Assembly (NCBI GenBank): GCA_029204225.1 | Contig: CM055111.1 | Coordinates: forward strand, 46,624,255 to 46,688,254 | Direction: 5' to 3' | Length of the DNA stretch: 64,000 bases | From: Diphasiastrum complanatum | Taxonomy: Eukaryota; Streptophyta; Lycopodiopsida; Lycopodiales; Lycopodiaceae | Shown here: positions 50,758 through 61,079 of the stretch, one piece after another | How positions within the stretch are numbered: the first letter of the stretch is position 1 | How the letters are laid out: every line of letters begins with the position of its first letter | The notes under the pieces: model-generated | What the model was told of the DNA's origin: nothing | What the model saw: the letters and a program-made list of their open reading frames with translations, nothing else | Database searches by the model: none | Translations under genes and position numbers: made by a program

Positions 50758-53050
50758 TCTAACAGAGATGCAAGCCAAGAACGTTCATTCACAGATCAAC
50801 ATATAGCCCAAATGAACATTCAGTAGATTCTACAGCTACCTACTCTTAAAAATGAACTGAATTAAATCCTACAATATACTACATTGAGCTACACTTGCAT
50901 TAGTTGACAAAACAAGAAACAAGAACTAATCTACAACATGTTAGAAGTCCAAGAATCAAGAAACCAACCAGTCTTTTGATTGTTGGACATCCCAAGAACA
51001 TCAAGAACTAGCTTGTAAAGAGATATGCAAGAACTACACCACAAATCCAACCTATTTAGTTTACTTGAATGTTGGCTCCTACATTAATCCACAAAAAATA
51101 TGAAATCTAATCCACAACTAGAAAAGCAAGAAAGCTAATCCACTCTAAATCCACAACCACACACAATATGAATGGAAGGGCATGATCATAGGGGCATCAC
51201 TCAAGAAAACCATTATGATCAAGGAGCTTAGTGTAGCATCAAACTCATGGGAAATCTTCGTATTAAGCATGGAATAGATACAAGCGGCAAAAAGCTCTTT
51301 TTCACAAAGAGAGTCTCTTAAATAAGCAAGAGAGCTCCTTAGGTGGCATCCTAATGGAATTTCCACATTTCACAAATTACAAGTGGAATAATGCTCTCCA
51401 CTAGAGGTCACCATCAAAAGGTGGCTCACTCTACTTTCTTCAAGAGGGGTCTACTTGCATTTACTACATTTGTCTAAAAATGCTAGTTCCTACATGGTCA
51501 TTCCATCTTCCGGCATTCACCATGAGGCTTACACAGTTCTTGCTTGTCATTCCTAACTAGCATTTCTCGGCTCTCAGTCTTCGTTAGTCTCGTCTTCTCA
51601 AAGACTCTCCTCGGTCTAAGGTGAGAGGTGCTCTTGAGTTGCTCTGTCCGAGTATCTTGGGGATTCGTCAGAATCAGCCAACATCATCCCACCCCTATTG
51701 TGTTGCAGGACCCACTGCAACTCATATTGGACGATGTCGTTCTGCTTTTGCATTGGCATCTTCGATTGTCACTTGGAAAAGTGTAGATTCTCGTTCGCTT
51801 ACATAAAACCAAGTGCTTATTGTCGTTGGTCCTATCATCAAGAGTAATGTTGACATAGCATACTTAGAATTTGTTTCAAACAGGAACACAAATCATGCTA
51901 CAGTCTTTATCACAAAAATTGTTTTTCACAAATTGCCACGACTGGATTAGAATGTCTTATTGCTATAGGTGGTTGACATTCTCAAAATTGGAGAGCTCTC
52001 AACAGCTTCATAACTGCTCAAATGTCTTCCTCGTGTCTCTTTCTTTCGTTGCATCTGCCATGGATGATTTCACTTCTAGATTCTAGGCAGATTCTAACTT
52101 TTGGGATGTTTGTATCCTCCATTTGCTTCTGGGCATTTTCGCAATTCTTTTCTCAGTTGAAGTTCCAGTCTTGTCGATGCTCTTTCCTGATAGGTAGCAC
52201 AATCTTGGTTATCAGTCTTCAAGGGAATGAGCTCGTTCACTCATTAGTGGTAGAAACAGATTGGATGAATGGTTGGTGATGACAAGGAAACATGAAAGGC
52301 CTGGTGGAAGGATGAAGGAACTGATAGTTCTACAGTTGCAGCCTTGGACCCTTGTTGGGTGAGGAGCTCACTTTATTTGCAGATTCACGGTTGTCTTCAT
52401 CTTTCATTTTCTGCAGCTCTTTCTTTTGATCCGTTATTTTTGGATCTCTTTGGGCTTCATAGGAGGGGATTCAACTATCATTGTTCCAAAGAGTTTCTTT
52501 TGATCAAGACTGATCTAACTCAACTGTTGCTCAAGTTTTGTCCTTTCCTCCTCAGCTTTTTTGCTTAATTTCTTATGTCTTCTAGTTGCTTCGCCTGCTT
52601 CTTAGATCTTCGTTTGGTTGATCAACCATTGTAGGTGGCAATTGGTCTTCGCAAGACACTTGCAATGATCTTTCAACTGCTTCGGTAGGACTATAAAAGC
52701 TTAGGGATTTCTCAGAAGAACAGTAAACTGATGATAAACAAATAGATGGAAGGTAGGGCAAAGGTGGTGACATCGGTAGATGGTGTGGACGATAGGCATG
52801 AGAATGGCGCAGAAGTATGGCAAGAGGTCGATTGAAGAAAGAGACTGATATCCCAATGCTTGTGTTTCTCTTTCTGAAGGATCCTCGTCGTGATTGGAGT
52901 AGTTCTTTTAAATTGAGTATCTTTGAATTGCCCATCTATCTTCTTAGCCTTGTCGTTTTCATATTTGACTTGTGACCTTGGCTGTCGATCTTGCTGATGT
53001 TGTTGCTGGCAGTGTAACTGCACTAGTGGATCCAAGCAGATCCACTCTTT
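50758..53050. other. Unassigned DNA
   Basis: Frames of 60-120 codons on both strands (for example 52582-53071 minus, 51621-52568 plus) have no domain that I recognise. TAGTGTAGCATCAAACTCAT at 51232 recurs at 63979, just beyond element E. Confidence 0.4.
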
Positions 53051-53085
53051 CCCCCCCCCCCCCCCCCCCAAAAAAAAAAAAAAAA
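53051..53085 (+). repeat. Homopolymer junction C19-A16
   Basis: Nineteen C residues are followed directly by sixteen A residues. Long C runs are rare in plant DNA and error-prone in sequencing, so the exact length should not be trusted. Confidence 0.9.
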
Positions 53086-54012
53086 TCTGTTGGTGGGGAT
53101 GCGGTTACTGGTAACTGTTCATGTTCAGGATTGGATTGGCGTGTGGAACACGTAGTTGAAAACACGTTGAACATGTGACTGGACTAAAGATGAACAAATT
53201 TCAACTAAATTTGTTTCGATCTTGCTGTAGTTGACTCAAAAATAAATATGGCAATGAGATGTAGGAATCAACTCGGACATGATATGTACTTCTCATATTA
53301 CTCAAAAATTCTAGACGGTTATACAAGGGTATTTGAAGATGGATAGATGAATAAAAATGTGTTCTGGAGATGCTCTACATAAGACTCTCGTGCAGTAGCT
53401 ATTCCTCATGCAAAAATCAATCACACAAAATAGGTGAAGAGAAACAAGAAAACAAACAAACGTTACAGAGAGTGAGAACTGTATGGCATGTGTCGAACAA
53501 AACTTGCATTCATCAACATTGATAATTTAGCTTGACATTCCATTGTTTGTGGAGAGACTTACTCTCACGTGCCCTTGTGAACACAAGGCAGGGTTGGTGA
53601 CACTAAAATCTACTATCATTGATAGTAGATGTTGTAAGATATAGCTTGAGATACATGTATGGTTGAGGTACTATGTCTTGAGGACCTCTCTGAACAAGAG
53701 ATTCAGAACCGAATCTCTATCTGGATTTCTGAATCCTATTTTTGTTGTGTATTGGCACATTGGAAATCTTATCAGCATGTGGAAAGACAAATAGAATTGA
53801 GGTTGTAGAAGGGGAGAAAAACTATCAATTCCCTTTGGAGGTTGCTCTTGGTTGGACATTGTAACAGATGACGGAAGATTGGGTTCACTTTTTTTTCAAC
53901 AAGGACTCATTTCATATTAATGTCTTTTGTATTATGGAGCTGGTGTATTGTGCGGTAATGTAGAAGTTTGCAAGAAACTTCTCGATTGAGCAGCATGTTT
54001 AACTGTTGGTTG
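53086..54012. other. Unassigned DNA
   Basis: No gene or repeat is recognisable. A short palindrome-like CTACTATCATTGATAGTAG lies near 53612. Confidence 0.4.
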
Positions 54013-54669
54013 CTATGGTGCTCGTGTTGTTGTTGTGAGGATTCTATCGTGATTCATAACTAACATGACGGGCAGGTAGAATCTTAGTTGGTTGTTTCGG
54101 ACAGTCTTTGAAACTGTGTTTTCTGATACAGTCAGGACACTCAGCATGGTACTTGGTCTTGACTGGACAATCAGCCATGAAGTGGCCAGTTTTACCACAG
54201 ATGAAACATCTGGTGTGCAATGGCCCTTGTATAACAACATAGCCATCTTGTATGGTGAATGGTTCTAGACTTTTAGGTGGATATTCATGATAAGTCAAGG
54301 AATTCCAGATTGTGACGATTGTTCTTCATATTGTTTGACTGTATGTGCTTGGATAGGGTGATATGAAGGACAAGCATCAACAGGATGCGTAGTCCGGCAT
54401 TGTGGGCACCATATTGGTTTTCGTCTATAAAATACCTGTGTAGGGTTTGACTGACCAGACATACTGCTTTGGATAGACTTCAGGGTAGCTTGAAACTCAT
54501 TGGTGAGTTTTTCCATCTGTAGTTGATGTTGCTTATTAAGAAACTCCAACTGGGATTTCCAAAGCTGGGGTATCCTCGATCGACTTTGACTCGTAGACAG
54601 GAGCACGTGGTGTTCGTCGTTCCCTGGATTCGTCAATATCGGATCCTTCATCTTCCTCCTTGATGACAT
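54013..54669 (-). pseudogene. Zinc-knuckle protein relic, probably retroelement gag
   Basis: The minus strand encodes an acidic or basic N-terminus (two frames overlap), a coiled coil (LEFLNKQHQLQMEKLTNEFQ), a first cysteine cluster (CPQCRTTHPVDACPSYH), then, after a stop and frame change near 54298, a CCHC knuckle (CFICGKTGHFMADC) and a third cluster (CPDCIRKHSFKDC). A coiled coil with several nucleic-acid-binding knuckles suits a Gag or Gag-like nucleocapsid. The spacing of the first and third clusters (CxxC...H...C) is not the usual copia or gypsy arrangement. No pol gene adjoins it. The family is not established. Confidence 0.55.
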
Positions 54670-54698
54670 CAGACATAGCTACCTCGTATATTCATCAT

Positions 54699-55441
54699 TG
54701 TCAGAAATGGTGAACTCCTGCAACTTTGTCGCAGCACGAACAAGACACGAAGGTCGAACAATTTGCGACAATCAAAATGACTTTGACTTGAAGCACGAAC
54801 AAGAACAATTTGTGATAGTCAATATGACTTTGACTTGAAGCACGAACGAGAACAATTCGCGACAGTCAACGTGTCTTTGACTTGAAGCACGAATGATTTG
54901 CGAATCAATCGCGAATCACAAACACACCTTTAGGACTGCAAAGCCAAAAAAGGGACGCGAAATGAAAACTACGAAAAGAATGAAAGCAAATGGGAGATTA
55001 CGAAACAGACGAAAGAAAATCTTTTGCGCTGCCAGCTGGTAGCTCAACGAGCTTCACACCCAGCTAAAACGAGTAACAACGACACAGAATAACTAACTAG
55101 TTGATTAGCGTTAACTAGTGATGTGATTCTATGTTTAGCTATCTTGTAAACTCCACATAGTGGAGAAATGAACGATCCTCTCTGGATCATAATAAAAAAA
55201 GAAAGTGAATACAGAGATCTGTAAGAGACATAGAGAGACGTAGCGAATAGAGTAAGAAAGCAAAGACACCATAGCTGTGCATGAAAGTCTGCCAACGAGT
55301 AGAACACAACGAAAGAGTAGAATGTCATTTCGCCAACGAGCGTGACACTGACAAATTCACTCTAAACTAAAACTGATAATTTAGTCACTCTATTTTCGTG
55401 CATTTTGTCTTGTGTTGTATATCATGATTGCTAGAATAGAA
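54699..55441 (+). mobile_element. Family B LTR, truncated, with expanded internal repeat
   Basis: It begins TGTCAGAAATGGTGAACTCC and follows the 33204 LTR to the motif GAATAGAATATGTTCTGTGA, where it stops and minus-strand integrase sequence begins. It carries three tandem copies of a roughly 57-bp unit (GACTTTGACTTGAAGCACGA near each boundary), where the 33204 copy has one. Confidence 0.85.
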
Positions 55442-56478
55442 TATGTTCTGTGAAACAACTTTCTTTGTGGTTGGATCGTAAAGTCTGTATACATGTGTTC
55501 CGTTCGAGTAGTTGACCATGATTGTTTGCTCGGATTTGTCGTCGAGCTTGCCTGCTTTTTCTCTTTGGAATGTGCTTGTATGCTGCACATCCAAATACTC
55601 GTGCGTATGACAGATCAGGCTTTCTGCCTGTCCACATCTCGTATGGTGTTTTGTTCTCCAACGCTGTCTTTGTTGATCTATTCTGCAGGTGTACTGCTGC
55701 AGCTATTGCTTCGGCCTAGAATAGGCCTAGCAATTGAGTCTATGCCATCATGCATCTGGCTCCTTCGACTAGCAATCTGTTTTTTTCTTTTTGCCACACC
55801 GTTGTATTCTGGTGTGTATGCAGGAGTGCACTGGTGTTCAATCCCCTGTTCTTCGCAGAATCTTGAGAGTTTTGTGCTTTTGTATTCAACTCCATTGTCA
55901 AATCTAAAGATCTATATCCTTTTTAAGGTGTGTCGCTCTGCGAATGCCACGAACTTCTTGAAAGAATCAAATACTTCAGATTTCTTCTTCAAGTAGTAGA
56001 TCGTGGTCATTAGACTGTAATCATCTATGAATGTTAGAAAATATTTCGAACCTGAGAGCGAATATGTTTTCATCGCTCCACACACATTAGAGTGGATGAG
56101 CTCAAGAACTTCCTTGGCTCTTCTTCCTTTGTGTGTAAATGGACTCTGATGTTGCTTGCCTTTCTGACAAGCTTCGCAGAACTCAGCCTCGGGCCTTGAT
56201 ATTTTAAAACCTGTGACAATGTCCTTTGTGCTCATGTCATACAGGCTCCGCATATTCAGATGATACAATCTCCTATGCCAGAGCTGATCTTTGTTTTCTG
56301 AAGCATTTAATATGCTATCATAGTTTCTTATTATTTTGGCCTGGTAGAGGTTTCCTTCTCTACATCCGACCGTCAGCAACTTGTTTGTTGTATTCTCGAT
56401 CATACGGCAAGTGTTGTTGTCGAACAAAACTCAAATGCCTAGATCTGCCATCTTGGAGACAGATAGCAGATCTTTTCT
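55442..56478 (-). pseudogene. Copia pre-integrase/integrase relic between two LTRs
   Basis: From high to low coordinates: KDLLSVSKMADLGI, then FDNNTCRMIENTTNKLL, then the zinc-binding region (LWHRRLYHLNMRSLYDM...CEACQKGK) and the core start (SKYFLTFIDDYSLMTTIYYL). Frameshifts follow, then integrase C-terminal pieces (MENKTPYEMWTGRKPDLSYA and VFGCAAYKHIPKRKS near 55661-55580). This is copia order on the minus strand, though both neighbouring family-B LTRs are on the plus strand. The frame breaks near 55912. Confidence 0.85.
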
Positions 56479-56595
56479 GAGTCATCATCATCGTGCTTGG
56501 TCCCTCTTGTGGTATCCCGATTGCCTCCAACATCATTTGCAACCACACTACCTCATTCGCCACTTTCGAGGCTGCGACATACTCAGCTTTCTCAA
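56479..56595 (-). pseudogene. Copia RNase H fragment (family B type)
   Basis: The minus strand reads KAEYVAASKVANEVVWLQMM and LEAIGIPQEGPSTMMM, nearly the same as the family-B RNase H at 32870-32960. It stops abruptly at 56479 and passes into pre-integrase sequence, which should lie far upstream of RNase H in a copia element. The join is therefore a rearrangement. Confidence 0.8.
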
Positions 56596-57317
56596 AGCAC
56601 GAACGAGAACAATTCGCGACAGTCAATGTGTCTTTGACTCGAAGCACGAACGATTCGCGAATCAATCGCGAATCGCAAAAACACCTCCAGGATCGCAAAG
56701 CCGAAAAAGAGACGCGAAACGAAAACTATGAAAAAAACGAAAGCAAACGGGAGATTATGAAACAGACAAAGGAAAATCTTTCGCGTTGCCAGCTGGCAGC
56801 TCAACGGGCTTCATGCCCAACTGAAATGAGTAGCAACGACGCAGACTAACTAACTAGTTGATTAGAGTTAACTAGTGATGTGATTCTATGTTTAGCTATC
56901 TTGTAAACTCCACATAGTGGAGGTATAAACGATCCTCTTTGGATCATAATAAAAAAGGAAGTGAATACAGAGATCTGAAAGAGACAGAGAGAGACGTAGT
57001 GAATAGAGTAAGAAAGCAAAGACACCATAGCTGTGCATGAAAGTCTGCCAACGAGTAGAACACAGCGAAAGAGTAGAATGTCATTAAGCCAACGAGCGTG
57101 ACTTTGACGAATTCACTCTAAACTAAAACTGATAATTTAGTCACTCTATTTTTGTGCATCTTGTCTTGTGCTGTATATCATGATTGCTAGAATAGAATAT
57201 GTTCTGTGATGCGTAGTCGAGTGTCTGGGATCTTGTAAGGGCTTCGGCACAAAAGAAAATTAAAAGACAAAAAATTGTTCGCGATAGACGAAGTGAGGAC
57301 GAACACGAATCAGTCCC
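56596..57317 (+). mobile_element. Family B LTR, truncated at both ends
   Basis: It starts inside the LTR (GCACGAACGAGAACAATTCG) and runs to about 57317 with GCCAGCTGGCAGC and GAATAGAATATGTTCTG. It is closest to the 54699 copy. A minus-strand gypsy gag begins directly after it. Confidence 0.85.
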
Positions 57318-57319
57318 AT

Positions 57320-58041
57320 GCACGCGCTCTCATGACAATCATTGGATTTAAGCTCGCGTCTAATCCATCGTGGAAGACTAACTAAGAACCAAATGATAAG
57401 CATTTGTTCAGAGGGTTGTTCTTGTACTTGACTTTTGAGGCGTTTGAAACGCTCGATATAGTCTTGTACGTGTTTGTCTTTTGTCATTTTGATGTTACTC
57501 AATTTGACAAAAGGGCTCTTGATCAAGAGAAAGGGCTTAAAACGCTTGACAAAGGACTCTTTTAAAATTGACCAGTCTGTCTTTTCTTCACGATCAAGGT
57601 TGAAAAACCAATCACATGCTTTAGCGATCATGGTCATAAAAAATAGTTGTACCATAGCAGTAGGAGATATTTCGCCATACACATCACATGCATTCTCAAA
57701 GATTTGCAATCAAAGATTTGCAAAAATCTTTGAGGGTCCGAACTACCATCAAACTTGGGTAGATCTAGCTTAGGTGTACGTCTCTCATAATGAGCACTGT
57801 GGGTAGCAGAAACTCCATTTAGGTGTGTTCTGGCATGGGATGTTTCAGCACCATGAACATGGGTTCTGGCTCGTGAGGAGGCGGCTCTATCAGATTCTTA
57901 TCCCTTGAATGGGTTTGTGGATGGCTCGTAGAGTTGGGACTGCATTCGGTAGAATCTATGACGTCCGATTTGTTCAGCTGTAGGAGACCTTACCTCGTAT
58001 GGATAATCGTCTGGGATTTCAGGATCTGTATGTTGGTCCAT
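57320..58041 (-). pseudogene. Ty3/gypsy gag relic
   Basis: The minus strand starts with an ATG at 58041 (MDQHTDPEIPDDY) and continues through KLDLPKFDGSSDPQ, a frame change near 57705, and MQIFENACDVYGEISPTAMV. The helical capsid signature follows: WFFNLDREEKTDWSILKESF, then FKRLKSQVQEQPSEQMLI. This is the Retrotrans_gag domain of Ty3/gypsy elements. A stop breaks the N-terminal part near 57897. The C-terminal knuckle and all of pol are lost where the family-B LTR begins. Confidence 0.85.
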
Positions 58042-58305
58042 TGGGTACTGGGGTATGAGTTTCTAGTATTGATTATTTTTTAGGGTTTTTAATGTTTTTG
58101 GAATTTTTTGGGTTTTTTTAGGAAGTCAAGAGAAAACTCAGTATGAAAAGAGCTTTCTATTGGTATGGGTGTTGTTTTTTGAGAAAAAAAATTGGTGTTC
58201 ATGTCTTTTTTTTTTTTTCCAGTCTCAAAGGTGTTGGAAAGATGGTGGTTCGGTCGAAATGGCAATCAAAGATGTTGATCAAAAGTTATGGTCCGGTCGA
58301 GATGG

Positions 58306-59370
58306 GTGTTAATTGCTCCGGTCGAGCTTTGACCTGATTGCTTCGGTTGATATCTGATCGAATCCCTTCGGTCGAGATTTGATCAGTGTCTTCGGCTCCG
58401 ATCGAGATTCCAGCGGACATTTTGGCTCCGGTCGAGCTTTCAGCGAGCACTTCGGCTCCGATCGTGATTTCAATGAGCACTTCGGTCGAGATTCCAACGA
58501 GCGCTCTTGTCGAGATTTTAGCGAGCACCTCGGTCGAGATTCCAGCGAGCGCTCCGGTCGAGATTCCAAAGAAGCACTTTGGTCGAGATTCCAGAAAAAT
58601 GCTTCGGTCGAGATTCCAGAAAAATGCTTCGGTCGAGATTCCAGAAAAACGCTTCGGTCAAGATTCCAGAAAAACGCTTTGGTCGAGATTCCAGAAAAAC
58701 GCTTCGGTTGAAATTCTAGAAAAACGCTTCGGTTGAGATTTAAGATGGGCCTCCGATTGAGAGTTTATTGAGGTCTCCGGTTGAGATTTTACTAAGGTCT
58801 CCTATTGAGAGTGGGGTGAGGCCTTCGGTTGAGATGTAAGTTGGGCCTCCGGTTGAGATTTTATTGAGGTCTCCGGTTGAGAGTGGGCTGAGGCCTTCGG
58901 TTGAGATGTAAGCTGGGCCTCCGGTTGAGATTTTATTGAGGTCTCCGGTTGAGATTTTACTGAGGTCTCTAGTTGAGAGTGGGGTGAGGCCTTCGGTTGA
59001 GATGTAAGCTGGGCCTCCGGTTGAGATTTTACTGAGGTCTCCGGTTGAGAGTGGGGTGAGGCCTTTGGTTGAGATGTAAGCTGGGCCTCCGATTGAGATT
59101 TTACTGAGGTCTCCGGTTAAGAGTGTGGTGAGCCTTCGATTGAGATGTAAGCTGGGCCTTCGGTTGAGATTTTAATGAGGTCTCCGGTTGAGAGTGAGGT
59201 GAGGCCTTCGGTTGAGATGTAAGCAAGGCCGCCGGTTGAGATTTCAGCTGGGCCTCCGGTTGAGAGTGAGGTGAGGCCTTCGGTTGAGATGTAAGCTAGG
59301 CCTCCGGTTGAGAGTGAGTTGAGGCCTTCGGTTGAGATGTAACATAGAGGCTTCGGTTGAGATTCAAGTG
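58306..59370. repeat. 24-bp satellite, partly organised as a 72-bp higher-order repeat
   Basis: From 58306 to about 58740 the unit is about 24 bp with core GGTCGAGATTCCAG. From about 58741 to 59370 the core is GGTTGAGA and three different 24-bp units alternate (endings TTTTACTGAGGTC, GTGGGGTGAGGCC and TGTAAGCTGGGCC), giving a 72-bp period repeated about seven times with some units dropped. Long frames across the left half on both strands come from the multiple-of-three period. It lies upstream of the gypsy gag on its strand. Confidence 0.9.
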
Positions 59371-59636
59371 TGAGGGAACGGGAGGAGCGTGAGCTTGTGT
59401 TGAAGGAAATCCAGGTCTGTTTGTGCGTTTGCTAACAACGGATTTGCGAGTCTGTTAGTCCGTGGACATGGATAATGATGTCGCCATGATGTAGCCATTT
59501 ATGTGGCTCTGTCTAGTTTGTAGAAACCCAGAGATGTTGAAAGATTGGGAGTTTGTTTGCAGGGATCTGAGTGTGGACAATGTTGCGGTTCTTCTTGATG
59601 TAGAATGCAGTGGAGTTCAAATGGCAACGTGTCAAA
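59371..59636. other. Unassigned DNA between satellite and repeat D
   Basis: No gene or repeat is visible. Confidence 0.5.
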
Positions 59637-59820
59637 TGTTGACAGATCCCCTGCTCCAGAGGATCTGTTAGTTACCCTTCTTTTGCTTACTTCTTCTGCC
59701 TATCAACAGAGACAGTGGGCTTAGCTTATAGTTATTCGTTCTTGTTTAAAGGCCCAGATTAGGCATAAGGAAACAGATTGACGTTGTAGTATAGTTTTGT
59801 CCTGCCTGTCAGAGGACTAC
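59637..59820 (+). repeat. Repeat D, copy 2, interrupted by element E
   Basis: It starts TGTTGACAGATCCCC and matches 50542-50757 up to CAGAGGACTAC, where element E begins. The opening bases form a hairpin (ACAGATCC/GGATCTGT). The last five bases, ACTAC, are the left target-site duplication of element E. Confidence 0.8.
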
Positions 59821-61064
59821 TGTTGTAAAGCTATCTTCATAAGCTTTACTTCCGGCGCCACTGGCGCCAGCATTGTCCCCGGCGCCAGCAGTGCCCCTGC
59901 TGCTCTCGGCGCCAATGGCACTGGCGCCACTCCCGGCGCCACTGTGACCAGAATCCAGCCGACGCCAAGTTCTTATGGCTGAAAATTTTTGATCGGTTCT
60001 AGCGAAGTCCAGAGAGCTCAGATCGATATGCAATCACCTCATACGATCTAGGCATGATTAAAGGAAGCCTGGGGATCAATAAAATCTAGAGAGAGAAAAT
60101 GACTTTCTAGAAAGAGAAAATTCTAGAGAGAGAAAAACGTGCTTTACCAGCTTGGGTAGAGTGCTTGGTATGAGGGGGGGTGTCGAATCCCACCAATACT
60201 ATAGGGGAGTGCGGGTTGCGACTCAGGGCGAGCCCCAACCAAGTCTCAGCCTCCCTTGCTGGAATGTTGTCCTGGCACTCGCCTTGGCATGCCAGCTCCT
60301 CGGAGACTAGGGTCGGTCACACACTTGAAATGTAACCTTCTCAGATTTATCAATAAAGTGGGATTTTTCTCAAACTGACTCTGATTACCTTCTGGGTTTC
60401 AGTGTTCGGTAAAAGCGCCAGTTGTAAGGCCGCTTCAAAATTTTTAAGTTGGCACATAGCTAAGGGTCGTATCCCGGGACGCCAGCGGTATGCCGTCGGG
60501 ACCATTCGGTCCCTGGTGCCAACGGTATGCTGTCGGGAACATTTGGTCTAGGAACTGGTTGTCTCCATATCTGTCGCGGCTTGTGGTTCTGAGTGTTCCT
60601 TGCATGAACGTGAATGGGTTTAGCTCTTGGGAAACGGGCTCTAACTTGTCGGCTGAGTTGGATGGCTTGCTTGGGTGGAAGTTACCTGTTCATGGCTGTC
60701 CAGTCTGGCATGGCGCCAGGTTGGCTTCCAGCGCTCGTGACGAAGCTTTCAGTTGGTTAAGTCTGATGTAAGTTAAACCGCTTGCTTGGAATGGATGTTA
60801 CTCGTTTGTAACGAAGCTTCGAGTTGGTTAAGTTTGATGTATGTCGGGCGGCTTGCTTGGAGGGAAGTCACCCACATCGGGACCTTCGATCTGGCATGGC
60901 GCCAGGTTGGATCTCAATGTTGGTTTTCGGAACTTCAAGTTGGTTAAGTCTGATCGTTGTTGGCGAGTTGGCTGCTTGTATGTCAAGTGGGTTTGGATGG
61001 CAAGAGTTGAAGGTTGGGAAGCTAAGTCGTGGTTCCCGGCTTCCTTTGGGATGCCTGCCCTACA
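59821..61064 (+). mobile_element. 5' LTR of element E
   Basis: It begins TGTTGTAAAGCTATC and ends TGCCCTACA. The first 150 bp carry a cluster of GGCGCC sites, followed by a tRNA-like block near 60143-60195 and an AATAAA signal near 60352. It differs from the 3' LTR by many transitions and a few small indels, including about 17 bp absent from the 3' LTR near 60570-60590. Confidence 0.92.
60143..60195 (+). promoter_or_regulatory. tRNA-like block with A-box and B-box resemblance
   Basis: AGCTTGGGTAGAGTGCTTGG resembles a tRNA D-arm/A-box region, and 30-odd bases later GTGTCGAATCCCACC resembles a T-arm/B-box (GGTTCGANTCC). The 3' LTR has the same block (AGCCTGGGTAGAGTGCTTGG, GTGCCGAATCC). It could be an internal Pol III promoter or an absorbed SINE head, but no full tRNA cloverleaf is present. 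Confidence 0.4.
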
Positions 61065-61066
61065 TG

Positions 61067-61079
61067 TGGTATCAGAGCC
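61067..61079 (+). other. Primer-binding site of element E
   Basis: TGGTATCAGAGCC lies two bases after the LTR end. It is an exact plant initiator tRNA-Met primer site. Confidence 0.9.

Noticed and set aside
58379-58736. Two overlapping repeat proteins on the plus strand and others on the minus strand
   Set aside because: A 24-bp satellite period keeps several frames open at once. Frames on both strands are equally open and all close in the right half.
60143-60195. Functional tRNA gene
   Set aside because: A and B box resemblance is present but no acceptor stem or anticodon arm can be formed, so only a tRNA-like block is claimed.
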